Assembly: GCF_035987325.1 (NCBI RefSeq)
Contig: NZ_CP108488.1
Coordinates: 8,370,001 to 8,434,000 of the forward strand
Direction: 5' to 3'
DNA: 64,000 nt
Source: Streptomyces sp. NBC_01244
Lineage (GTDB): Bacteria > Actinomycetota > Actinomycetes > Streptomycetales > Streptomycetaceae
Shown here: in pieces, positions 45,409 to 53,471 of the stretch
How positions within the stretch are numbered: position 1 is the first letter of the stretch
Layout of the letters: each line of letters begins with the position of its first letter
The notes under the pieces: generated by a model
The model's input: the letters and a program-made list of their open reading frames with translations, nothing else
Databases searched by the model: none
What the model was told of the DNA's origin: nothing
Position numbers and translations under genes: made by a program

Positions 45409-46890
45409 GTGCAGCTCAGCGTCTCCACCCTGCTCGCCGACTCGGCCCGCCGCCACCCCGACCGCATCGCCGTCGTCGAGGGGGAGCTGCGCCTCACCTA
45501 CGCGCGACTGTGGGACGAGGTCCTGGGCTTCGCCGCCGTCCTGCGGGCCCGCGGGATCGGCCGCGGAGACCGGGTGGCGGTGCTGCTGGCGAACACCGCG
45601 GACTTCCCCCGTGCCTACTACGCGGTCCTCGCGACAGGCGCGACCGTGGTGCCGGTGCACGCACTGATGGTGGCCGACGAGGTGACGTACGTACTGCGGC
45701 ACAGCGGCGCCAGAGCGCTCGTCAGCGGAGGGGCCCTGCGGCCGGTGGCGCAGTCGGCCGCCGTCGCGGCGGGCATCGAGGTGCTTGAGGTCGGTGTCGG
45801 AGAGGAGCGGCTGCCCTACGCGGCCGAGCGGGTGGCGACGGAGACCGCGGCCATCCTCTACACCAGTGGCACCACGGGCCGGCCCAAGGGGGCCCGGCTC
45901 ACCCACCTCAACCTGGTCATGAACGCCACCGTCTGCGCGGGCGACCTGCTCGGACTCACGCCCGAGGACACGGTGCTGGGCTGCCTGCCGCTGTTCCACA
46001 GCTACGGACAGAGCTGCGCGATGAACGCCACGCTGCGCGCCGGCGCCACCCTCGTCCTGCTGCCCCGCTTCAGCGGCCCGGCCGCCCTGGACGCCATGGT
46101 CCAGGAGCGGGTCACCGTGTTCATGGGCGTCCCGACGATGTACCACGCTCTCACCGAGGCGGCTGCGGACGACGACGGCCGCCGCCCCGCGGCGCTGCGG
46201 GTGTGCGTCTCCGGCGGCGCGGCGCTCCCGGTCGCCCTGCTGGAGCGCTTCGAGGCGGCCTTCGGCAGCGAGATCCTGGAGGGCTACGGGCTGACCGAGA
46301 CCTCCCCGGCCGCCACCTTCAACCAGCACACCACCGGCCGCCGTCCCGGGACCGTCGGCCACCCCGTGTGGGGCGTCGAGGCCGCGATCACCGACCCCGA
46401 GCGGGAGCAGCACATAGCGCTTCTGCCGGACGGTGAGGTCGGCGAGGTGGTCATCCGCGGGCACAACGTCTTCGCCGGCTACCTCGACGACCCCGAGGCG
46501 AGCGCCGCGGTCCTGATCGACGGCTGGTTCCGCACCGGCGACCTGGGCGTGCGTGACGAGGACGGCTTCCTCACCATCGTCGACCGCAAGAAGGACCTCA
46601 TCATCCGGGGCGGCTACAACGTGTACCCCCGCGAGGTCGAGGAGGTGCTCGCCCGCCACCCCGCCGTCGCCGAGGTCGCCGTCATCGGACTGCCCGATCC
46701 GGCCCGGGGCGAGGAGATCTGCGCCGTGGTGGTGCTGCGCCACGAAGTCACCGAGGACGAGCTCGTGGCCTGGAGCCGGGAGCGCCTGGGCCGGCACAAG
46801 TACCCGCGGATCGTACGCTTCCTCCCCGAGCTGCCCCTGGGCCCCAGCGGCAAGGTGCTCAAGCGCGAGCTGCGAGAAGCCCGCGCATGA
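45409..46890 (+). CDS. Acyl-CoA synthetase (AMP-forming, fatty/aryl acid-CoA ligase)
   Basis: Protein of 493 aa from a GTG with GAAGGAG upstream. AMP-binding motif ILYTSGTTGRPKGARLTH (about 148-165), then GYGLTETSPAA, the hinge WFRTGDLGVRDEDGF, and the catalytic lysine region GPSGKVLKREL. It activates a carboxylic acid to an acyl-CoA. Chain type is not predictable. PucR-type regulators sit on both sides and two esterases follow, suggesting use of an ester-derived acid. Confidence 0.92.
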   Translation: MQLSVSTLLADSARRHPDRIAVVEGELRLTYARLWDEVLGFAAVLRARGIGRGDRVAVLLANTADFPRAYYAVLATGATVVPVHALMVADEVTYVLRHSGARALVSGGALRPVAQSAAVAAGIEVLEVGVGEERLPYAAERVATETAAILYTSGTTGRPKGARLTHLNLVMNATVCAGDLLGLTPEDTVLGCLPLFHSYGQSCAMNATLRAGATLVLLPRFSGPAALDAMVQERVTVFMGVPTMYHALTEAAADDDGRRPAALRVCVSGGAALPVALLERFEAAFGSEILEGYGLTETSPAATFNQHTTGRRPGTVGHPVWGVEAAITDPEREQHIALLPDGEVGEVVIRGHNVFAGYLDDPEASAAVLIDGWFRTGDLGVRDEDGFLTIVDRKKDLIIRGGYNVYPREVEEVLARHPAVAEVAVIGLPDPARGEEICAVVVLRHEVTEDELVAWSRERLGRHKYPRIVRFLPELPLGPSGKVLKRELREARA

Positions 46891-46975
46891 GTGCGGGCGC
46901 CGCCGCGTGGGCAAGGCCCCGGGCATGAGGGAGCAGCGATTGACGGCACGGCCGGGGTGGTGTGACGATGCGCCG

Positions 46976-48124
46976 ATGTCGGACCTGCACACCCGGATGG
47001 CCGCACGCGTCGGTGACCTCACCGCCGTCGTGGTCGCGCGCTGCGCGGCGGAGGCGCCGTTCTACGGGGCGCTGCCCCGCGCCACCCTCCAGGGCGAGGT
47101 CGCGCGGTCCATCGCGGCGGTGCACGCGCTGCTGCTCAGGGCACTGCGTGACGGCGGCGGGGGTCCGATGAGTCCGGGCGACCTGACCCGGCTCATCGAG
47201 TGGTCGGCGCGCCGGGCCGAGGAGCGCGTCCCCCTCGACGCGGTGATCACCGCGTACCTGATCGGCGCCGAGGTGTGGTGGCAGACGCTGACCGAGGTCG
47301 CGGAGCCCGGCGAGCTGGCCGGAGCGGGCGGCAGGCTCCTCGCCTGCCTGCACGCCGCGCTGCCCGCGGTCGTCCTCGCCCACCAGAACGCCCAGGAGGA
47401 CCTCCACAGCGAGGACAAGCGGGTACGCCGGGCCCTGCTCGGCGCCCTGCTGGCGGGACGGCCGTACGAGGAGCTGGCCGACGTGGCACGGGTGTCGGTG
47501 GCGGGCGAGCACGAGGTGGTCGCCTTCGCGTTCGAGTCCGACCCGCCGACGAGACTGGTGCAGTCCTCGCTCGACGCCTTCACCGGGATCCCCGTGCTGA
47601 TGGACCACGTGTCCTGGATCGCCCTGCTGCCGGGCAGCGCCGACGTGCCCGGCCTGGTGGCCCGGCTGGAGAAGGACGTGGGGCAGAGCGTGCGTGCCGC
47701 CGCCGCTCGCTCCTCCGTCCCGGCCGCCGTCCCGGCGGCGGCGCAGGAGGCCGGCCGCGTACTGGACCTCGTACGGCGCCTGGGACGCCCGCCCGGGTGC
47801 TACCGCCTCGACGACGTGCTGCTGGAGCACCAGATCGCGCGCCCCGGGGACGGCCTCGTACGGCTGGCGGCCAAGCTCGACCCCTTGGAGGAGCATCCCT
47901 TCCTGCTAGAGACGCTGCGCGTGTTCGTGGAGCGCGGGCTCAACCGCCGCCGGACGGCGTCGGATCTGTGCGTGCACCGCAACACCCTTGACTACCGGCT
48001 GCAGCGAGTGAGCACGCTGACCGGCCTCGACCTCGCGGTTCCCGCACAGGCCCGGCTGATCCAGGCAGCGCTCGTCGCCAGGGACCTGGCCGGGCCCGCA
48101 GATCATCGTGGCATCGCCGGATGA
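46976..48124 (+). CDS. Second PucR-type transcriptional regulator
   Basis: Protein of 382 aa from the ATG at 46976 (MSDLHTRMAARVG); an ATG at 46925 is also in frame. The layout is the same as the PucR protein at 44075: helical N-terminal RsbRD-like domain, degenerate central domain and C-terminal HTH RRTASDLCVHRNTLDYRLQRV. It is same-strand downstream of the ligase, so it is probably co-transcribed with it. The two regulators are paralogues and may integrate two signals at one promoter. Confidence 0.87.
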   Translation: MSDLHTRMAARVGDLTAVVVARCAAEAPFYGALPRATLQGEVARSIAAVHALLLRALRDGGGGPMSPGDLTRLIEWSARRAEERVPLDAVITAYLIGAEVWWQTLTEVAEPGELAGAGGRLLACLHAALPAVVLAHQNAQEDLHSEDKRVRRALLGALLAGRPYEELADVARVSVAGEHEVVAFAFESDPPTRLVQSSLDAFTGIPVLMDHVSWIALLPGSADVPGLVARLEKDVGQSVRAAAARSSVPAAVPAAAQEAGRVLDLVRRLGRPPGCYRLDDVLLEHQIARPGDGLVRLAAKLDPLEEHPFLLETLRVFVERGLNRRRTASDLCVHRNTLDYRLQRVSTLTGLDLAVPAQARLIQAALVARDLAGPADHRGIAG

Positions 48125-48137
48125 CACCCGTCAGCGG

Positions 48138-49541
48138 TCACAGCCAGGCGCGGAGTTCCTCGTGCCGGGGCGCGAGGACCGGGCCGGAGTCGGGGTGGTC
48201 GAAGACCATGACGGGCCGGTCCGCGTTCCAGCCCGGCCAGCCCGGGTGCCCCGTGGCGGCGAAGGCGACCCAGGCGCGGTGCATGGCGTCCGCCAATGGC
48301 TGGGGGGCCTCCGGCCCGGTCAGGTCCTCGGCGGCGCGCAGGTTGTCGAAGACGAAGCCGAGTTCCAGCGCGTGGCACGCGCCGAGCCCCATCACGTGCG
48401 AGCGCCAGGCGAATTCGTAGAGGAAGGTGCGGTCGGGCCGGGAGTCGGCCAGGCGGTTGAGGGGCCCCCGCAGCAGCAGATCGGTGGCCATCTCCCCGAG
48501 GAGCTCACCGGGTTTGGCGTGCGGTCGGGTGGCTCCGTACAGCCGCGCCACCCGCTGCGGGACACGGAAATTGAGCAGGGCGAGCCGCAGGGTGAGCCGG
48601 CTGACGCGGTCCACCGTGCCGCCGGGTACGAACCACAGCCGGTACTCCTCCCGGTTGCAGCCCAGCAGAAGGTCGGCCTGGGGAAGCGGCGGGTCGGCGG
48701 GCACGAGGTCACCGTCGGCCACGATGTGGAACCCGGGACCGCCGCCGATGGGGTCCGACCGGTCGACCACCGCGGCCTGCGCGTCCAGCAGCAGGTCCCG
48801 GTCCACGCCCGCGAACGCCTCGGCGGTGGCCGGGATCCGCAGTCTCCTCGCCATCGCCCGCACCGCCTTCGCGCCCTCGCGGCGCGACACCGTGTGCGGG
48901 GGGCCGCTCTGCAGGATCGCCCGGCGGAACAGCCCGGCCGCGACCGGGCTGGTCATGAGGGCCGCCACGCTGATCGCCCCGGCGGACTCCCCGCACACGG
49001 TGACGTTCGCCGGATCCCCGCCGAAGGAGGCGATGTTGTCCCGGACCCAGAGCAGGGCCGCGACCTGGTCGAGGAGACCCCGGTTGGCGGGGGCGTCGGG
49101 GAAGACCCCGAATCCCTCGACGCCGAGCCGGTAGTTGAGGGAGACGAGGACCACCCCGTCGCGCGCGAAGGCGCGCCCGTCGTAGAGCGGCAGGCTCGCC
49201 GAGCCGTTGCGCAGGGAACCGCCGTGGATCCAGACCATGACCGGCAGCCGGCCCTCGCCGACGGACGGCGTCCAGACGTTGAGGTTGAGACAGTCGTCCC
49301 CGGCGATGCAGGGGTCGGGTATCAGCCGGTCGAGGGGCGGACGGTAGGGGCGCTTGGGGGCGGTGGGCCCGTACTCCAGCGCGTCTCGCACCCCTTCCCA
49401 GGGCTCGACCGGGGCGGGAGCGCGGAAGCGGTGGGGGCCGAAGGGCGGAGCGGCGTACGGGATGCCGAGGAAGGTGGCGATCCCGCTGTGGAAACGGCCC
49501 CGGACCTTGCCCTGCCCGGTGGTCGCGATGAGGTCCATCAC
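48138..49541 (-). CDS. Type B carboxylesterase
   Basis: Protein of 467 aa. FLGIPYAAPPFGPHRF and DCLNLNVWTP are type-B marks. The nucleophile elbow is VTVCGESAGAISVAAL (Ser about residue 190), and an oxyanion glycine pair lies in WIHGGSLRNG. No signal peptide is visible, so it should act inside the cell. It would supply carboxylic acids, perhaps to the neighbouring acyl-CoA ligase. It is convergent with the second PucR gene, 13 bases apart. Confidence 0.9.
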   Translation of the reverse strand: MMDLIATTGQGKVRGRFHSGIATFLGIPYAAPPFGPHRFRAPAPVEPWEGVRDALEYGPTAPKRPYRPPLDRLIPDPCIAGDDCLNLNVWTPSVGEGRLPVMVWIHGGSLRNGSASLPLYDGRAFARDGVVLVSLNYRLGVEGFGVFPDAPANRGLLDQVAALLWVRDNIASFGGDPANVTVCGESAGAISVAALMTSPVAAGLFRRAILQSGPPHTVSRREGAKAVRAMARRLRIPATAEAFAGVDRDLLLDAQAAVVDRSDPIGGGPGFHIVADGDLVPADPPLPQADLLLGCNREEYRLWFVPGGTVDRVSRLTLRLALLNFRVPQRVARLYGATRPHAKPGELLGEMATDLLLRGPLNRLADSRPDRTFLYEFAWRSHVMGLGACHALELGFVFDNLRAAEDLTGPEAPQPLADAMHRAWVAFAATGHPGWPGWNADRPVMVFDHPDSGPVLAPRHEELRAWL

Positions 49542-49655
49542 AGTCCTTTCGTGTGAGGAGGGCCGCCCGCCCCGGCCGTACGGCGTCGGGGACGGGCGGA
49601 GACGTGTGGATCGGGTCGGCCACCGGTCAGGGCGGAAGAAGTCTTCGGGGACGGA

Positions 49656-50498
49656 TCACTGGGCGACGAGGCCGTTGCGACGGACGTCGGACCAGGTGCC
49701 GCTGTCGGTACAGATCCCGCAGCCGGTCCCGAAGAACTGGGCACGCGCGGCCTGATCTCCCATCAGGTGCGCCCTGAACCAGGCGGTGGTGGGCGCGGCG
49801 AACGGGCCGGGGTCGCCCACGACCGTGAAGTGGTCGGCGCCGCGCAGTTCCCCGTAGATGGCCGGGATGTGGTCTGCGGCGTCGTAGAAGGCCTTGACCA
49901 GGAAGGGGAAGACGATGCTGTCCTTCTGCCCCGCCAGGAGGAGCGCGGGCACGCGCACGTCGTCGATGTTGGCGAGCGGCCCGGGCTGGATGGGCAGGAT
50001 GGTGTCGATGCGCGGGTCCGCGCCGACCACGATGGCGGCGGCTCCACCCTGCGAGTGACCGGACGCGCCGATGTGCTCCAGATCGACGTGGTCGTGGAAG
50101 GCGCTGCCGGGGTCGGTGTTCCGGCGGGCGAGCAGGTCGATGCCGGCGCGCATGGAAACGCCGAGGTTCGACTGGGGGGTGTTGGCGGCCGCGACGATGA
50201 AGCCCTGACTGGCCCAGTGCAGCAACAGGTCGCGGTAGACGACTGGAAAGGCGAAGGTGCCGTTTCCCCACACGATCACGGGGTGGCGGCGGCCGCTGGT
50301 CGCGATGTCGCGCGGGTAGTAGAGGGTGGTCACGACCCCGACATCCACCGCGGTGGCGTAGGGGCCGGAAGCGCCGTAGTCGGCCGCGACCGCTTCGGAA
50401 GTGGAACCGGTGGGCGCCGCCGCCGCACCCGCGCCGCCGGAAGCCGTCAGCACGAGCACGAGCGAGGTCAGAGGTACGAGCAGTTTTCTCCAGAGCAC
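49656..50498 (-). CDS. Secreted alpha/beta hydrolase (cutinase/chlorophyllase-like)
   Basis: Protein of 280 aa from the GTG at 50498. A signal peptide (VLWRKLLVPLTSLVLVLTAS) precedes the mature domain. The nucleophile elbow is GASGHSQGGAAAI, the Asp region VPALLLAGQKDSIV and the His in GADHFTVVG. A Cys pair near the end (TGCGICTD) may form a disulfide, as in secreted polyester hydrolases. It should cleave extracellular esters; the exact class is uncertain. It lies 114 bases after the start of the carboxylesterase gene on the same strand. Confidence 0.82.
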   Translation of the reverse strand: MLWRKLLVPLTSLVLVLTASGGAGAAAAPTGSTSEAVAADYGASGPYATAVDVGVVTTLYYPRDIATSGRRHPVIVWGNGTFAFPVVYRDLLLHWASQGFIVAAANTPQSNLGVSMRAGIDLLARRNTDPGSAFHDHVDLEHIGASGHSQGGAAAIVVGADPRIDTILPIQPGPLANIDDVRVPALLLAGQKDSIVFPFLVKAFYDAADHIPAIYGELRGADHFTVVGDPGPFAAPTTAWFRAHLMGDQAARAQFFGTGCGICTDSGTWSDVRRNGLVAQ

Positions 50499-50651
50499 GG
50501 TCGACTCCCCATGTCGGCACGGTGAACCGGATGTCACATCCGGCTCACACCTTGTTTGATCGCACATCCTGAAGCACGGTTCGAAGCCCGTCTCTGCGCA
50601 ATCGCGGCAAGCAGCGCGGCGATAGTTCGTGCAACCTGCCGAGAGGCGACG

Positions 50652-50864
50652 GTGTGCAGGGGGTGCCATGCTCGGTTCCGCCGCTGCGGCTACCGTTACG
50701 CGCCCGAAGACCCGAAGTCGTTCACCCTGGACCCCGCCGCCTCCCGCCGCACCTCCGTTCGGGACCTCGTCTTCGTCGTTCAGATCCTGGTCCTCGGCGT
50801 GGCGGCGACCGTCGCGGGCGCCGTCTTCCTCCAGTGCTGGATCGAGGCTGGGCCCGTTACCTGA
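50652..50864 (+). CDS. Possible small Cys-rich membrane protein
   Basis: About 70 aa from a GTG. It reads VCRGCHARFRRCGYRY, then a polar middle and a good transmembrane helix (LVFVVQILVLGVAATVAGAV). A CxxC plus Cys-Gly-Tyr head joined to one membrane span looks non-random, but codon and homology support are lacking. It ends 4 bases before the convergent transporter gene. Confidence 0.3.
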   Translation: MCRGCHARFRRCGYRYAPEDPKSFTLDPAASRRTSVRDLVFVVQILVLGVAATVAGAVFLQCWIEAGPVT

Positions 50865-50867
50865 GTG

Positions 50868-52145
50868 CTACCTGAGCAGCTCCCACAGTTGCTGGACGCA
50901 CAGCACCACGAACAACAGGCCGGCGGCCCCCAGCATCGCGTTGCTCAGCAGGCCGTTGCGCCACTGGGCCGGTGTGCGTGAGGAGTTGAGCAGCCACAGC
51001 AGCGTCAAGGCGAGGAAGGGCATGAAGAGTGCGCCGATCACTCCGTACACGACGATGAGACCGAAGGGCTGGTCCAGGAAGAGCAGGCTGATGGGCGGGA
51101 AGGTGAGCCAGAGCAGATAGACCCGGAAGGGCAGGGACTTGGCCGGGTTCGTCCCGGCCGGGGCGAGGGAAGGCCGGAACTTCGTGGCGAAGTCGGCAAA
51201 CATCAGGCTCACTCCGTGCCACACGCCGATCAGGGAGGTGAAGGACGTGGCGAAGAACCCGACCAGGAAGAGCTTGGCGGTCGCCCTTCCGTAGTGCTCC
51301 TCCAGGACGGCACTCAGATCGAGCAGCCCCTTGTCCCCCTTGGCCAGGGCCACGCCGGACGAGTGCAGCAGCTCGGCCCCGACGATGAGCATGGCCACCA
51401 CGAAGATCCCGGTGGTGAGGTAGGCGATGCGGTTGTCGAGCCGCATCACCTTCATCCAACTCGTGTTCGTCCAGCCCTTCGCGTTCACCCAGTAGCCGTA
51501 CGCGGCAAGGGTGATCGTGCCGCCCACGCCGCCGATCAGTCCGAGCGTGTAGACCAGGGAACCGTCCGGCAGTACGGGCGCGAGGCCGGCGAAGGCCGCG
51601 TCGAGCCGGGGCGTGACGCGGATCGCGAGATACACGGTGACCAGGAACATGACGCCGACCAGGACGGTCATGACCTTCTCGAAGACGGCGTACCGGTTGA
51701 ACCAGACGAAGGCCAGCCCGGCCAGACCGCACAGCACGGCCCAGAGCTTCAGGTCCATGGTGCCCGGGAAGAGCGCGGCCAGCGGGAGCGCACTGGAGGA
51801 CATCGCGGCGGCGCCGTAGACGAAGCCCCAGACGACGACGTACCCGGCGAAGTAGACGGTGGTCCAGGAGCCGAGGCTGTGCCAGCCGTCGAAGAGGGTA
51901 CGGCCGGTGGCGAGGTGCCAGCGACCGGCCGCCTCGGCGAGCGAGATCTTGACGAGGCAGCCGATGACCGCGGCCCACAGCAGTGTGTAGCCGAACTTGC
52001 TGCCCGCGAGGAGCGTGGCAACGAGGTCGCCGGCCCCGACACCGGTCGCCGCCACGACGATTCCGGGGCCGATGGATCGCCAACTCGCTTTGCGCGGAGC
52101 GTGGGTTTCGCTCCCCACGGTGTTCGTCCGAGTGGTGTCTGCCAT
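50868..52145 (-). CDS. Nramp-related metal transporter, divergent motif set
   Basis: Protein of 425 aa with about 11 membrane segments. The first helix reads TGVGAGDLVATLLAGSKFGY, the position of the DPGN metal motif of Nramp. The sixth helix region (GGTITLAAYGYWVNAKGW) lacks the MPH motif that carries the metal-binding methionine in Mn/Fe Nramps. It may move another cation, as in NRMT-type magnesium transporters, or be repurposed. A perfect dyad lies 40 bases upstream. Confidence 0.8.
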   Translation of the reverse strand: MADTTRTNTVGSETHAPRKASWRSIGPGIVVAATGVGAGDLVATLLAGSKFGYTLLWAAVIGCLVKISLAEAAGRWHLATGRTLFDGWHSLGSWTTVYFAGYVVVWGFVYGAAAMSSSALPLAALFPGTMDLKLWAVLCGLAGLAFVWFNRYAVFEKVMTVLVGVMFLVTVYLAIRVTPRLDAAFAGLAPVLPDGSLVYTLGLIGGVGGTITLAAYGYWVNAKGWTNTSWMKVMRLDNRIAYLTTGIFVVAMLIVGAELLHSSGVALAKGDKGLLDLSAVLEEHYGRATAKLFLVGFFATSFTSLIGVWHGVSLMFADFATKFRPSLAPAGTNPAKSLPFRVYLLWLTFPPISLLFLDQPFGLIVVYGVIGALFMPFLALTLLWLLNSSRTPAQWRNGLLSNAMLGAAGLLFVVLCVQQLWELLR

Positions 52146-52592
52146 CTGTGCCTGCCTTCCCGTTCGCCCCCTGGGTGACGGGAGCCACCAAAACGGTTTG
52201 GTGGAGGTCGCGCAAGAGGCCCTCCGCCCCCGTGCCGTCCGAACGCGCCGCTGCTGACGGCGTCCACCGTGGCGCTTCTCCTACGGGAACACTGGGCCGA
52301 ACGAGCATCGTCGCCGGTGTGGGGCGTGTGGTCCCGGGGCGAGCGAGAGCTGACAGGGCTCCGCCGCACGAATCGGTGGCCTTCTCGCCGGTCCACTCAC
52401 CACGGCGACCCACCCGCCTCGCGGCAGCGGCGACATCGTTGCGCAGCCGTTCGGGCCGTCGACACCCGGTGAGTGGAATCGAACGTATGGGTCGAAGGTG
52501 ATGGCCACTCGTTCGGCCGATCATGGCCCTTTCGCACTGTCAGACTCCGGGGAGGGAATGCGCTGGTGGGGCTTGGGCAGGGCGGAGTGGGC
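52146..52592. other. Divergent noncoding region, 447 bases
   Basis: Between the Nramp-like gene and the cis-prenyltransferase gene. It contains one strong dyad near the transporter and otherwise no coding sequence I accept. Part of the right side may be 5' coding sequence of the prenyltransferase if an earlier start is used (an in-frame ATG is at 52473). Confidence 0.5.
52185..52204. promoter_or_regulatory. Inverted repeat CCACCAAA-N4-TTTGGTGG
   Basis: A perfect 8-bp dyad around ACGG, 40 bases upstream of the transporter ATG. Position and symmetry suit a repressor of the transporter gene. Confidence 0.55.
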
Positions 52593-53471
52593 GTGAAAGA
52601 GCATGGTGTGGCTGGTCATGCCGCTCCGGACAGGGCAGGGCCGGGCGTGACGGACCGCGGAGTCCCGGGCGCACGTGCGGTGACGGAGGATCCGCCGTGC
52701 GGGCCACAGACCAGTAGCGGATCCGCTGGACAGCGCCGGGAGGAACGGGCTTTGCGTGCGGGGCCGCGGCATGTGGCCTGCGTGATGGACGGCAACGGGC
52801 GTTGGGCGCAAAGGCGTTCGCTTCCCCGTACGGCGGGCCACCGGGCGGCGGAGGCCGCAGTCATCGACGTCATCGAGGCGGCCCGGGCCGCCGGCGTGGA
52901 GTGGCTCAGCCTGTACGCGTTCTCCACGGAGAACTGGAACCGCCCCGGCAGCGAGGTCGAGTTCCTGATGCGTCTGGTGCGGCGGGTCGTTCGCAAGCAT
53001 GCGCCGCTGTTGCTCGCGCGCGGTATCCGCTGCCGTTTCCTCGGGGTCAGCGACCCGAGGATCCCCCGTGAACTGGCCCAGGACTTCGAGGACGTGGCGG
53101 TACTGACCGCGGAGAACCGGGGGATGACGCTGACCGTCGCCTTCGACCACGGGGGGCGCCGGGACATCGTCGAGGCCGCGAGGTCGCTGATCCTCAGCGG
53201 GACGCCCGCCGACGAGGTGACCGAGCGGCTCTTCGCGGACCACCTGCCCTTCCCCGACACCCCCGATGTGGATCTGGTCGTCCGCACCTCCGGTGAGCAG
53301 CGCATCTCCAACTTCATGCTCTGGCAGGTCGCCTACGCCGAGTGGGTCTTCCCCGAGGTGCTGTGGCCGGACTTCCGAGCCCCCGACTTCCTGGCCTGCC
53401 TGCACACCTACCGGCACCGCGACCGCCGCTTCGGCGGCGTGCCGGCCCGGACGAACGGAGACCCATCATGA
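52593..53471 (+). CDS. Cis-prenyltransferase (UppS family)
   Basis: Up to 292 aa from the GTG at 52593 (GGAG 5 nt upstream). GTGs at 52647 and 52680 would give lengths nearer the family's 250 aa. The domain is complete: HVACVMDGNGRWAQRR with the catalytic Asp, LYAFSTENWNRP, TVAFDHGGRRDI, and VVRTSGEQRISNFMLWQ. It condenses isopentenyl diphosphate in cis onto an allylic primer. The stop overlaps the DUF2236 gene start (ATGA). It is unlikely to be the housekeeping UppS given this neighbourhood. Confidence 0.88.
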   Translation: MKEHGVAGHAAPDRAGPGVTDRGVPGARAVTEDPPCGPQTSSGSAGQRREERALRAGPRHVACVMDGNGRWAQRRSLPRTAGHRAAEAAVIDVIEAARAAGVEWLSLYAFSTENWNRPGSEVEFLMRLVRRVVRKHAPLLLARGIRCRFLGVSDPRIPRELAQDFEDVAVLTAENRGMTLTVAFDHGGRRDIVEAARSLILSGTPADEVTERLFADHLPFPDTPDVDLVVRTSGEQRISNFMLWQVAYAEWVFPEVLWPDFRAPDFLACLHTYRHRDRRFGGVPARTNGDPS

